Below are positions 1 to 9,984 of a DNA stretch of 64,000 nucleotides, piece by piece. The DNA is from Harmothoe impar. Taxonomy: Eukaryota; Annelida; Polychaeta; Phyllodocida; Polynoidae. Position 1 is the first letter of the stretch, and every line of letters starts with the position of its first letter. The DNA is taken from the NCBI GenBank assembly GCA_947462335.1, contig OX381715.1, forward strand, positions 43,679,472 through 43,743,471. The letters run 5' to 3'. The notes below the pieces were generated by a model that was not told the origin of the DNA, did no database searches, and worked only from the letters and a program-made list of their open reading frames with translations. A program made the translations under genes and the position numbers.

Positions 1-1090
1 GGTGTAGCTCATTAAACGCAGACGTAAGCTTCACTTTCAACACTGCTACATCTGAATTTAATGACCTACGTTGGGTTTGCTAAAGGTCCCTATTATGTCC
101 CTGTATTTAGTCAGATAAAAAGACTATCCTTCAGAAAACCTCTCTGCTGCCTACGGGAGTCGAACCCACAATAGCCCCGTCCATAGTCCCATGCCTTATC
201 GATTATACCAGAGAGCTATATGCAAGGTTGAACACCTTCAGATGTTCTTTATCCTGTACTAAGACATCGAACATGATAGATGAGGTAAGATCTTAAGTGC
301 ATGATTTTCTCCCTAGAGGGGATAGGAGGACTGTTACACTGCAAGCCCAGTTGTTAATCATTATGTTTGTAATAGATTTATGTATTTAGGTATTGAGTCC
401 TTTTCATCACTGAAATGTAGAGGAGCCTTCATGAGCAGACAGAAAAGCATAACTCAATGATTTTGAATTTGAAACCTGATTATCATTGAAAGGTGAGTGG
501 GCACTGGCAATGCCTTATATTCGCACCTCCGTCTCAGACAAGCAGGCTACATTGATAAAATTGCCTATAGGGGTCAAGCTGGACGTCCTGTGGGCGCATC
601 CATTACTTAAGCTTGTAACTGGCGAGATAAACACTGACACAGCAATCACAATGGGTACAGGCTGTTACATAATGCCCCCTTCGAATTCTGCAGTGAAGGC
701 CAGGGAGCTATCTCATTGGTTGATAATTCAACCGGCTACATGCCTATAGCACCGGTGCCCCCCCTTTTTTCAATAGCCTAGGCTACAGTTAGTAGGCCTA
801 CATTAATAAAATTGCCTATAGCAGCCCCCTCCACTTTTTTTCAATAGCCTAGGGTACATCATAATTGATAGTTCTCGCGTACTGTGTTATATAAACTAAG
901 GGGAAGTATGGAATTTTATCAAATTAAAACATTAAATTTCATTATTTTGTCTGGACCCATGAATGTAGAATTCATTGTTGGGAAAAGAATTTGATGAAAT
1001 TAATAAAATTCCTTATAGCACCCCCCCCCCTCTCTTTTTTCAATAATCTAGACTACAGTTAGTAGGCCTACATTGATGATAAGCAAAAAA
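1..1090. other. Non-coding left edge; no gene supported
   Basis: I see no reading frame with recognisable protein character here. The stretch contains a tRNA-like element (147-222) and three diverged copies of a block with poly-C/T, then TTTTTTCAATAGCCTAGG, then CTACAGTTAGTAGGCCTACATT (around 755-805, 815-855 and 1020-1077), separated by AATAAAATTGCCTATAGC. The longest frame, 486-749, opens on TTG and shows no domain. Confidence 0.5.
147..225 (-). repeat. tRNA-like sequence, probably a SINE head
   Basis: Read on the minus strand the segment has a perfect B-box (GGTTCGACTCC) and an A-box-like TGGTATAATCGATAAGGC. Seven-base ends can pair as a degenerate acceptor stem. The D and anticodon stems are poor, so I read it as a tRNA-derived SINE or a decayed tRNA rather than a working tRNA gene. 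Confidence 0.45.
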
Positions 1091-1097
1091 AATAAGC

Positions 1098-1262
1098 GTA
1101 AGAATTTCCGGCCCCTCCTAAGGGGGGGCGTAAAAAATTCTGACCCCTCTTGAGGGGGGGGGGGCGTAAAATATTTTGACCCCTCTTGAAGGGGGGGGGT
1201 AAGAATTTAAGCCCCTCTTGAGGGGGGGACATAAAAATTTAAGCCCCTTTTTCGGCGAGGGG
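1098..1262. repeat. ~40-bp tandem repeat with opposed C and G runs
   Basis: Four or five copies of a unit containing GACCCCTCTTGAGGGGGGG followed by CGTAAAAAATT. Each unit has a small self-complementary CCCCTC/GAGGGG core that can form a hairpin. Related, diverged copies appear near 43770-43830. The minus-strand frame through it has no protein character. Confidence 0.7.
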
Positions 1263-1621
1263 TGTCTGAAAACGTTCCACGCGCTCGTTAGGTAAGTTCG
1301 GACAAGCCCCTGCCATAAATAAAATGAATGCTCCCTAAATTCATCAGTCGGGCACACCGAGACTGATCGGTAAGCCCTCAAATAGGTAGCCGTTGATCTG
1401 GCCCTCCTTCCCCTTGTTCCCACGGGGGGAATAATGCGGGGCAAGTTGCCCCGCAAAAATTGCATCAACTTTAGCTCTTCAGGTGCAGCTTTATAGAAAA
1501 TTCATGTCTTCTTCTAAATAACGAGTAGCACATCAGCACACTGCTGCATTTGTAAACAAATGTGGGGAGACTCTCTGTAGTACTTAGGCCAAAAAAAAAA
1601 AAAAAAAATTTATACTCTAAA

Positions 1622-3010
1622 TTGAAAAAAGTGATTTAAAATGCCATCATATCAGGGACAAACTATAGTTATTATCAAAGTATGTAGTCTACTTTCCTCA
1701 AATTTAAGGGTAACTCCCAAAAGTTCAACCAAAAATGTGATTTCAAATGCCATCACATCAGGGACGAACTATAGTTATCAGCAAAGTATATGGTCCACTC
1801 TCCTCAGATTTAATGGTAACTCCCAATAGTTAAATTTGAAAACGTGATTTGATATGCCATCACACCAGGGATGTAATATAGTTATCAGCAAAGTATATGA
1901 TCCACTCTCCTCAAATTCTAAAAACTTAAAATCGAGAAAGTGATTTAAAATGCCATCAAAACAGGGATGAACTATAGTTATCAGCAAAATATATGGTCCA
2001 CTCTCCTCAAATTCAAGGGTAACTCCCAGTAGTTAAAATTTAAAAAGTGATTTAAAATGTCATCATACCAGGGATGAATTATTGTTGCATATACTATTAT
2101 TTTATACAACATTTTTCTTGAATGAACTTTTCCTAAACCCCGCCTATAAGCCGAATGTGAGTTTCAGGGAATAAATTTGGCTTATATGAAATAAAAATTC
2201 TGCTTATAGGCGTTTTTTTTACGGTAGTTATCAGAAAAGTATATGGCCAACTCTCCTCTAATTCAATGGTAACTCGCAATACTCTAAATTGAAAAGAGTG
2301 ATTTAAAATGCCATCATATCAGGGACAAACTATAGTTATTATCAAAGTATGTAGTCTACTTTCCTCAAATTTAAGGGTAACTCCCAAAAGTTCAATCAAA
2401 AATATGATTTCAAATGCCATCACACCAGGGACGAACTATAGTTATCAGCAAAGTATATGGTCCACTCTCCTCAGATTTAATGGTTACTCCCAATAGTTAA
2501 ATTTGAAAACGTGATTTGATATGCCATCACACCAGGGATGCACTATAGTTATCAGCAACGTATATGGTCCACTCTCCTCAAATTCTCAAAACTTAAAATC
2601 GAAAAAGTGATTTAAAATGCCATCACACCAGGGACGAACTATAGTTATCAGCAAAGTATATGGTCCACTCTCCTCAGATTTAATGGTTACTCCCAATAGT
2701 TAAATTTGAAAACGTGATTTGATATGCCATCACACCAGGGATGCACTATAGTTATCAGCAAAGTATATGGTCCACTCTCCTCAAATTCTCAAAACTTAAA
2801 ATCGAAAAAGTGATTTAAAATGCCATCACACCAGGGACGAACTATAGTTATCAGCAAAGTATATGGTCCACTCTCCTCAGATTTAATGGTTACTCCCAAT
2901 AGTTAAATTTGAAAACGTGATTTGATATGCCATCACACCAGGGATGCACTATAGTTATCAGCAAAATATATGGTCCACTCTCCCAGTAGTTAAAAAGCAA
3001 TTTAAAATGC
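1622..3010. repeat. Satellite with a 203-bp higher-order (dimer) unit
   Basis: About 12 monomers of roughly 101 bp, each containing ATGCCATCACACCAGGGA, CTATAGTTATCAGCAAAGTA and TATGGTCCACTCTCCTC. Two monomer types alternate: one continues with AGATTTAATGGTTACTCCC, the other with AAATTCTCAAAACTT. The anchor TGGTTACTCC recurs at 2481, 2684 and 2887, giving a 203-bp dimer period. Between about 2080 and 2235 the array is broken by unrelated sequence with short opposed GCCTATAAGCCGAA / CTTATAGGCG ends, probably a small MITE. Confidence 0.9.
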
Positions 3011-3066
3011 CATAATATTTGCAAGTGAGAAATCATTAGTCAATGTGTCAACTGTCAACACACAGT

Positions 3067-3513
3067 AACCTCAGTTTTTGACCTTTTTTTTTGCCAAATT
3101 GGGCCTTTTAGGGTAAATTTCACATTTTCCCGTTTTTGACAATTTTTTAACGCCAAATTGGAACTTCTAGGGGAAATTTCACTTTTCCCGTTTTTTGACT
3201 TTTTTTCTCACCAAATTGGGCTTATTTGGGGAAATTTCGTGATTTTTCAATTTTTTACCTTTTTTCTAGCCAAATTGGGCCTTTTAGGGTAAATTTCACT
3301 TTTTTCAGTTTTTTTACCTTTTTTCTCGCCAAATTGGGCCTTTTTGGGGAAATTTTACTTTTTTTCCGATTATGACCTTTTTTCTCACCAAATTGGGCCT
3401 TTTTGGGGAAATTTCACTTTTTTCCGTTTTTTGGCCTTTTTTCTCGCCAAATTGGGCCTTTTTGGGGAAATTTCACTTTTTTTTCCGTTTTTTGACCTTT
3501 TTTCTCACCAAAT
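3067..3513. repeat. 58-bp tandem array, left half
   Basis: About eight copies of a ~58-bp unit with CTCGCCAAATTGGGCC, GGGGAAATTTCACTTTTT and CCGTTTTTGACC. The array stops exactly at 3513 (..CACCAAAT), where the Ngaro element begins, and resumes at 16763 with TGGGCCTTT, the next bases of the unit. Confidence 0.92.
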
Positions 3514-3640
3514 GACATGGACTAATCAATTAGTACAACTATTAATCGACAGGGGGTGTTACCAGCTCTCCCGCCAGTGACGCCGTGACGTCACTGCCGG
3601 CCTGCTACACCTTCAATCATGGACATTTAGAAAATTTCTT
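3514..3640 (+). repeat. Ngaro split direct repeat A1
   Basis: 127 bp beginning GACATGGACTAATCAATTAG and ending AAAATTTCTT. It is identical to A2 (16519-16645) except for one base (GCCGG versus GCTGG). It contains a perfect CRE-like TGACGTCA palindrome, so the repeat may carry promoter sites for the gag transcript. Confidence 0.92.
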
Positions 3641-3680
3641 GGTGAACATTGCCTCTATATCGCCTCTATATCGCCTCAAA

Positions 3681-5491
3681 ATGACTGTATGTTTTTGTGG
3701 CCATGAATACTATGGCAATCGAGCCGGTTGTCCGCAATCCAAAGCCCCAAATCCCGATAAGGGCACCCCTAAGAAGACCGTACCGGCACAAGACGACAAT
3801 GGTGGCCCCCAGGGCCGGCATGAGACCGGCAAGGCCAGCCCAGCTTCGTCGGCACCCCCGGGCGGTACGGCCTGCCAACAAGCTGAGCAGGCCGCGGTAG
3901 ACGCCGCGGCCCATGAGGAAGAGCTCCTACAGGCTCTTCAGCGGATTGAGGCCCTCACCATCAGGGAGTGGGCCAGAGAGGCCGAACTAAAGCGGACACA
4001 GAGGCTGAAAGAGGCCGAGATGGAGTTGGCCGGACTCAGAGCCAGCAATAACCGAAAGGATACCTGCCTTGCAGAAGCCGCCTTCCGCGGTGTGGTACAG
4101 GCTGTCGGCAGCGCGGACGCGCTCGAGGGTAGAAAAAGTCGGTCAGTAACTTACCAGAGCGCGGATTCGCGGCTGGTCCCCGGCAATCGACACGCGGACA
4201 CGCGGGTACCAGCGACGACTTCTTCTCACCGGGGTGGAAACTCGAACGCGGCCGCGGATGTCAACAAACATGGCGGCGCCCACTCTCACCCTTCCGGTGA
4301 GGCCTGGAGAGACGATCTACAGGGCGATTTTGATCGTTTTAGAGACGATCAGCAAGGGCAGAGGGGTGGAAAGACCTCAAACAGCTTCAGCTCAGCCCCC
4401 TTTACCACCGACGACCGCGCAGAGCGAGAGGTGGGCCGCGGAGAGCGAGGAGATACCCGTGAGGAGCGAGGTTAGGTAGGTGGTGTGTATTCAAATGGCA
4501 GTGCCGACACTTCTTACCAGTCTTACCTGCTCTGGGTGCAGCAGCAGCAGCAATCCCAGCACCAACAAGCTCATCAGCAGCAGCAACAGCCATATCAACA
4601 GCAGTTTCAACAGCAGTTTCAACAGCAGCAGAGGCCACAGCCTCTGTACCCATCCTCTGCTTCAGCCACCATCAAGGCAGGGCTACAGAGGGCTGGGCTA
4701 TCACACCAGTCTCTGGGACTACTCTCCCCAGACTTTGATGCTGCTCTCCTGGGACCCCGTCAACCTCAAGGTTTGTCAGATATTCTCTGTGATGAGCTGA
4801 GGGGTTATGCTAGGGACAACAGGAGGAAGAGGTCTAGGGAAAAAATTAGGCCTGATTATCATCTGGAGGTGGACAAGGATTATAAGCAAATGTCCTACCG
4901 AGAGCTTGTGTATGGTATGACATGTGTGCACGAGTGTATCATTAAAGGTGAATTTCCCAGCCGCATAACGGCCAGGGGCTACTCTGCCCATATGAAGTTC
5001 ATCACTAAGAGGGGCTTGTCCAAGGCTTATGAGGCCGACACTCTTGGTAAGTATGAGTTTGCGGTCACCACCAAGGTTATAGAGGGTGACCTCACAGATT
5101 TTGTATCCTGCGATGAGGATGCCCGCCACGACTGCCTGGGTACGGATAACACTGGACCAGTCCGCAGAGCGCTGGCCCGGGAGGAGGCGCGCAGTGTCGG
5201 GGGGCCAACAACGGGGGACGGGGCTCCGGCAACAAAGGAGGTCTGTGCCCCCCGGATATATGTGGGCAATGGAACTTCAGCGACAGATGCGACTATAACC
5301 CTTGCAACAAGAAACATATTTGCAGCAACTGCCGGGGGGCCCATAAAGGTAGATACTGCAGGAGCCAACCTAGCGGTTTCTATGGCAACCAGGCTCAGAT
5401 AATGGGTAACCCCCCTCTAGGATATGGGAGTGGTTTCCCACCTCAGGGTCCCCCTCATGCACAACAGGGCAACCCGGGTCACCATATGTGA
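3681..5491 (+). pseudogene. Ngaro gag-like gene, frameshifted
   Basis: The likely start is the ATG at 3681, just downstream of repeat A1. The first frame has an N-terminal Cys/His cluster (CFCGHEYYGNRAGCP) and a Glu/Ala-rich helical stretch, and ends at 4475. A second frame (about 4485-5260) has a Gln-rich run (QQQQQSQHQQAHQQQQQ) and a helical core. A third frame carries the C-terminal Cys/His motif, about 5266-5360 (spacing C..YNPCN..HICSNC..H..RYC), typical of Gag ends in this family, and stops at 5491. At least two frameshifts therefore separate parts of what should be one protein. Function by family: nucleocapsid/structural protein of the retrotransposon. Confidence 0.75.
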
Positions 5492-5501
5492 CCACATGAC
5501 T

Positions 5502-5585
5502 TAGCCGTCAGTGTGGAGCCGAGCCGAGTGCACGCGCAGACCTTAGCCGTCAGTGCGGAGCCGAGCCGAGTGCACGCGCAGACCT
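5502..5585 (+). repeat. 42-bp tandem duplication before the RT domain
   Basis: Two adjacent copies of TTAGCCGTCAGTGNGGAGCC followed by GAGCCGAGTGCACGCGCAGACC. The duplication is in frame and encodes a repeated EPSRVHAQT segment at the start of the RT frame. Confidence 0.85.
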
Positions 5586-6591
5586 GGGACATCAGTGTAG
5601 ATTGTGATGCTATTTGTGTATGTGCGAGTGTAGATGATTTGTGTAACATGTACGCGGACTACCTCCCATTATGGGATGTCAAGGAGACCCACTTTGTGGG
5701 GGGTGTGCGATCACAGATGAACTTATGTGCATGGAGGGAGATGCTGTCGGGACATGGTGTAGCCGCCTCCGACCCAGACGCACATTTTTTGTTGGACGGT
5801 TTACCCCACGGCTTTAAATTGGTTGACCCAGGCTCTGTGATTCACCCCTATTTGTGTACAAACTATAAGTCTGCGACTGTCTCAGCCAAGGATGAGATTA
5901 GCGAGATTATTCTCGAAGAGTTGAGTAGTGGCAAGTTATCGTTGGTGCCGAGTACCCCCCACTGCATCCATGCCCTCGGTGCCGTCGAGAAGAAAGGGGG
6001 CTCATATAGGCCTATCACGGATGTTAGCCGCCCGCTAGGGGCATCCATCAATTCCTTTATGGAATCAACCTTCCAAACTTTCAAGTATAAAACCGTAGAT
6101 ATGGTTTCCGCAGCTATGCAGCCATACTGCTTTATGGCAGTCACAGACATTACCAGTGCTTATAGGTCAATTTTGATAAGAGAGAGTGACAGGAAGTTTC
6201 AAGGTTTGCAGTGGGACATAGATGGTACCCCTTGCTTCATAGAAGACAATTTCTTGGCCTTCGGGACCAGGATGTCTCCCAGTGTGTTCACTCGCATCAC
6301 CGACGCGGTCTCGCGTCATATGGAAGGACAAGGTTTCTTTTGTGTCAATTACCTTGATGACTTTCTAGTGATGGGTCGCAATCTCAACGAATGCCAGACG
6401 GCTCAACTTTACCTCCATAGGGTATTGAGGAGGTTGGGTTTCTATATTTCATATAAAAAGGTCAGGTCGCCGGCCCATATCCAGACCTATCTGGGAATGG
6501 AGTTAGACTCCATCGAAATGAAGCTCCGTCTACCCGACGAGAAAATAGCCAGCCTACACGAGGAAATAGACTTCTTCTCAGGTCGCCTGCG
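5513..6591 (+). pseudogene. Ngaro reverse transcriptase, 5' part of a split RT-RNase H gene
   Basis: The frame is open from 5513 (first codon GTG; no clear ATG decides the start) to the Polinton insertion at 6591, then runs to a chance stop in the transposon end. RT motifs are in order: KKGGSYRPITDVSRPL, MAVTDITSAYRSI (motif A), FGTRMSPSVFTR (motif B), VNYLDDFLVMG (motif C, catalytic YLDD, near 6346-6360) and YLGMELDS. This set and spacing match DIRS/Ngaro-group RTs. Downstream, the reading frame resumes at 14679 with the linker and RNase H domain. The enzyme would copy element RNA to DNA. The gene is broken only by the insertion; the RT part has no internal stop. Confidence 0.88.
6586..6591. 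repeat. Target-site duplication CCTGCG, left copy
   Basis: CCTGCG lies immediately before the Polinton end AGTAGTATAG. The identical hexamer at 14673-14678 follows the opposite end. Six-base duplications are the rule for Polinton/Maverick integrases. Confidence 0.93.
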
Positions 6592-6678
6592 AGTAGTATA
6601 GTATGTATTGGAACGGGACTATGCTTAACTACTGTTTATTACTCAATCGACCTGCAGCCAATCAGAAGCCTCCATTTG
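6592..6678 (+). repeat. Polinton terminal inverted repeat, left
   Basis: 87 bp, matching the reverse complement of 14586-14672 with four mismatches. Starts AGTAGTATAGTATGTATTGG and contains an inverted CCAAT box (CCAATCAGA) near its inner end. Confidence 0.93.
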
Positions 6679-7115
6679 ACCGGAAGTGACGTCACATGCC
6701 CATATAAGGGCATACCGGAAGTGACGTCACGTGACCTTGACCTAGTTAGAGGTCAAGGTCATGACGCAGCCAATCAGAGGCTTCCATTTGACCGGAAGTG
6801 ACGTCACACGCCCATATAAGGGCATACCGGAAGTGACGTCATGTGACCTTCACATGTCCATATAAGGGCATACCGGAAGTGACGTCACGTGACCTTGACT
6901 TAGTTAGAGGCTTCTGATTGGCTGGTACACCGGAAGTGACCCATTATGCAAATGAGGGGACTACTTCCGGTCAAATGGAGACCCCTGATTGGTTGGGTCA
7001 TGAAGAAATGTGTCTCTTAATTTGTTTTGTTTAGGAAGTGATCGACTTTAGGATCACGTGACCGGAAGTGACCTGATGAGTCACGTGACTAGAAGTGACG
7101 ACGACACATGCCTTA
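6679..7115. promoter_or_regulatory. Left terminal cluster of CArG, ETS, CRE and E-box-like sites
   Basis: Five copies of CCGGAAGTGACGTCA (an ETS site fused to a perfect CRE) occur between about 6680 and 6890. Three are preceded by CCATATAAGG, an exact CArG box, five bases before the ETS site. Several are followed by CACGTGACC, an E-box. Further single CCGGAAGTGACC and TCACGTGAC sites run to about 7095. A CArG box next to an ETS site is the known serum-response-element layout, and ETS-CRE is a known composite promoter element. That these act as an enhancer or replication-linked control region is inference. Confidence 0.7.
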
Positions 7116-7329
7116 ATTAGGCGATCAGCAGCGACCGGAGGAAGTGTCACTTTAAGAGGACACGCTAGTTAATTGTTATAATTTTTTTTTAACTTACTAA
7201 TAAAAGAAGACGTATGAAAATAAAACACAACAATAATTTTATTTATTTTTTTATTTTCTTTTTTTCAATTCTAATAAACACGCTATTTTTGAAAAGATGC
7301 GCTCAATCAATCAATAACACACTTTTTTT
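7116..7329. other. AT-rich spacer with polyadenylation signals
   Basis: Contains AATAAA on the plus strand (about 7199 and 7222) and AATAAAATT on the minus strand near 7240, within 100 bases of the DNA polymerase C-terminal stop. It probably served as the 3' end for the minus-strand genes. No gene seen. Confidence 0.45.
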
Positions 7330-7715
7330 TCATATTTTTAAAGGACTCGTTGTCACACCGTTAGAATGCACGCGACGCTTATAATACAAGTAGCGCACGT
7401 CATCTTTCTCTATGGTGTAAGTGTCCATTTTTGGTTCGTACCACTTTGAAATTTCCATTTACCGCAAGGAGAGTTTTTCGTTTGCGAAAACATCTAAGAA
7501 GACGACTGGTTCTTTAGGGTTTTGTTACTTCTGTACACTTTTTGCACGCCATCTTTTTTTTGGGGATTTTCTTTCACCGGTGCCGCTGACTCGATCGTAG
7601 CAAATGTAAGTCTTAGGGTTGAGACTTAGGATCCCGTCACCTTCCCACGCTGCTTTCATAAGCCCTGAAGTTCTCAGATCGTGAAGGTAAGAAGCTCTAA
7701 GTGATCGTCACACAC
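7330..7715 (-). pseudogene. DNA polymerase B (protein-primed, Polinton type), C-terminal remnant
   Basis: Read on the minus strand, frames starting near 7715 contain an EGDGILSLNPKTYICY motif, and the last frame ends with a Tyr/Lys/Arg-rich YLYYKRRVHSNGVTTSPL stretch before the stop at 7330-7332. Both are recognisable as the extreme C-terminus of Polinton/adintovirus-type family B DNA polymerases. At least three frame changes lie between about 7580 and 7430, so it cannot be translated as one piece. The N-terminal part of the same gene lies at 11771-9985; about 2.3 kb of unrelated sequence replaces the polymerase core. Confidence 0.75.
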
Positions 7716-7808
7716 CGATGTCGGAATCCGCTTTCGTTTCTTTCTGAAGTATGTCTCTCTCAGGCGAGGTTTGACTACACAGAGGCAAATATCAGAGGCA
7801 CCCAATAG

Positions 7809-8167
7809 CGCTAATTCTACTCTCAGACAAGGGTCAGGCACTGCTGGACTATAATAGATGGGTCAAGGGCTATTCTAGTGAGGGTCAGGCTACGCCGGAC
7901 ATTCAATAACAAGCTGGACTTTGGCAAACTTGCTTGAAAGTCTGACCATGCGGGATCCTCATGCCATAGTCTGGCAATGCTGAACTCTTGGGAGAGTATG
8001 CTGGACTCTTGCTGGCCAGACTTTCAAGCAAATTTGCTGGCCAGACTTTCAAGCAAGTCCAGCTTGTTATTGAATGTCCGGCGTAGCCTGACCCTCAGTA
8101 GAATAGTCCTTGACCCATCTATTATAGTCCAGCAGCGCCTGACCCTTGTATGAGAGTAGTATTGAGG
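7809..8167. repeat. Large foldback inside the Polinton
   Basis: Left arm about 7809-7945 and right arm about 8010-8167 are inverted copies of each other (shared AAGGGTCAGGC, CTGCTGGACTATAATAGATG, GGTCAGGCTACGCCGGACAT and ACATTCAATAACAAGCTGGA). The right arm has a short internal duplication (CTGGCCAGACTTTCAAGCAA twice). The loop is about 65 bp. It could be a MITE that landed in the element, or a snap-back inversion. The minus-strand frame 8024-8227 is a by-product. Confidence 0.85.
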
Positions 8168-8469
8168 ACATTGGCCGACTCTGATATTTACCCGTGTGTA
8201 CGGTGGGAGGAGGGGGTTCACAGCCACAGCTTGCGCTTATAGAGCGCTACTAGCGGAGGTCTGGATGAGGAGACTACGGCGTTTGTCTTAAAAAAAAATA
8301 GCCATGGCACATGTCGATGTCGCTTAATTATGCTCATATCTCATGGCGATTTTAAGAATTGCTCATGTCACCTGTCACTATGTTTTTCAAGGTTCATGTC
8401 AAATGTCACTAGGTCTCATGTCGAATGTCGATGCTAAGAAACAGACATGACGTCATCTCGAATTTAGCG

Positions 8470-8806
8470 GTCTACACTACCGCTGCTGCTGCTGCTTGTG
8501 CAGCTCGTGCAGCTGCTGACAGCTGCAGCTGCTGTAGTTGCTGACGCTGTCACGGATGCTGTTGACAGATGCTGCTGCTTGTGCCGCTCGTGCAGCTGCT
8601 GCTGCTGCTGACGTTGTCACGGATTCCGCTGACAGATGCTACTGCTTGTGCTGCTTGCGCTGCTCGTGCAGCTGCTGCAGCTGCTGACGATGTCACGGAT
8701 ACTGTTGACAGATGTGGCTGCTTGTGCTGCTTGTGCAGCTGCTGCTGCTGCTGACGATGTCACGGATGCTGCTGACAGATGCTGCTGCTTGTGCTGCACG
8801 AGACTG
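8470..8806. repeat. CTG/GCA-rich minisatellite, ~65-bp units
   Basis: About five units containing CTGCTGCTTGTGC, CAGCTGCTGC, GACGNTGTCACGGAT and CTGACAGATG. It is low-complexity; frames on both strands translate to Ala/Cys or Leu runs and are not genes. Preceded (8300-8450) by short degenerate CATGTCNAATGTCACTAGG-like repeats. Confidence 0.8.
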
Positions 8807-8858
8807 AGTAGCCGCTATTACTAATGCTACTAATACTAGTATGAGAAAATACATTTAG

Positions 8859-9641
8859 TCAGTTGATTAAATCAAGGAGGTTTTCTGACTTCAGTGGATC
8901 GTTTAGCCATCGGCCACGGGCAAAACTTGAAACCATTTTATACATGGGACAATTGGCAGAGTCGAAACGTGTTGGTACGATGGGGTCGATCATGTTCATC
9001 ATCAGTTCAGGCAAAGGAAGTGTGTCGACAGCACGCGAAAACTTCATGTCTGAATGTTTCAACACAAGACTTTTTATCACACTCACACAGCTGCTTTGAA
9101 GAGTGAATCCTTGACCAAACTTGTGCTTTTCCAACACAGCTTTGGCCTCTTTCTGTGCAGTAAGGGATCTCTCTTTCGGGTTCATCTCAGTGCTGTCTAG
9201 CATGTCCTCAAAGTCTTTAACATAATGTTCCAACGGGCTACAAATGATGGACTCCAGATCATCGTCCGCATATGTCGTCTCCTCGCACCATATTGTGTCT
9301 TCGCCTGTTTCGAATTCCGTCATTTTCTTGACAATCTCCTCCTGAGTGCCTTGCATATATCGAAGCTCCTTCAAGGAGTTGATAACTTGTATGGCGAAGA
9401 CTGACAAACTTGAAGGAATTTCACCACAGTCAGGCCAAGTATACGGAGCTAAGAAAAATAGCTCTAACAAAATCTTCTCCCTCTGTCCAAATGAAACTAC
9501 TGTTCCGATGAAGTTGAAGCATGCTTCTATCCATTGCTCCTTGGTGACGTCCTTCCAATGTTTCTTTACCTCACATGCATCATAGGGCACTGTTTCTCTT
9601 CTTGCTTCAAGTGGGAGTTGCTTTTTCTTTCTTGGACTCAT
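8859..9641 (-). CDS. Unrecognised 261-residue protein carried by the Polinton
   Basis: The ATG at 9641 is chosen because it opens on a basic MSPRKKKQLPLEARR tail; an upstream in-frame start at 9710 would add 23 residues. The product is mixed charge and mostly helical by composition, with a Trp-containing WKDVTKEQWIEACFNF segment, a central acidic stretch (EFETGEDTIWCEETTYADDD) and a C-terminal half rich in Leu/Met. I recognise no domain, and see no signal peptide, membrane segment or zinc motif. A possible TATA-like TACATAAGG lies near 9805 on the same strand. It occupies the place of the polymerase core between the two DNA polymerase remnants and, unlike them, is uninterrupted. It could be an accessory protein of the element or a captured host gene. 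Confidence 0.6.
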   Translation of the reverse strand: MSPRKKKQLPLEARRETVPYDACEVKKHWKDVTKEQWIEACFNFIGTVVSFGQREKILLELFFLAPYTWPDCGEIPSSLSVFAIQVINSLKELRYMQGTQEEIVKKMTEFETGEDTIWCEETTYADDDLESIICSPLEHYVKDFEDMLDSTEMNPKERSLTAQKEAKAVLEKHKFGQGFTLQSSCVSVIKSLVLKHSDMKFSRAVDTLPLPELMMNMIDPIVPTRFDSANCPMYKMVSSFARGRWLNDPLKSENLLDLIN

Positions 9642-9984
9642 TTCGAGAGGGTTTCGATGCTCTGTAGCGTCAACACTTTCATAAATAAAGAAAATAGCAG
9701 AACTAATCATCGTAACGTGCTGAGCGAGCGTAGAGTGGACGATGCTACGAAGATGAAGGGCGGGTGGAGAAAGTGTGACGGGTGAGAGTGGCGTTTCACT
9801 CCTTATGTACCCTGTCCTAGATAAGCCTCTTAAACGGCTGAAAAGACTCTCTCAGTACAGAGCTTCTACCGCAGGTGGGTTTAGACTTAAGCAGCTTAGT
9901 TCACACACGTGTCTGTTAGAAAAGCTACTTGCACACCTGCCTTCCCTTTTCACTAGTATTCACCCTCTGCCGACTTATAAGACA

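Noticed and set aside
147..225. Functional tRNA gene
   Set aside because: Acceptor and D stems are poorly paired and no sensible anticodon loop forms; better read as a SINE head.
1641..2496. Two nearly identical 62-codon plus-strand frames (MPSYQGQTIVIIK..)
   Set aside because: They repeat because they lie in the satellite array; they are not paralogous genes.
3585..3680. GTG-initiated extension of the Ngaro gag frame
   Set aside because: It runs through terminal repeat A1; the first ATG at 3681 with its Cys-rich N-terminus is a better start.
8569..8824. Short Leu/Ala/Cys-rich frames on both strands
   Set aside because: Translations of the CTG-rich minisatellite; no conservation or start context.
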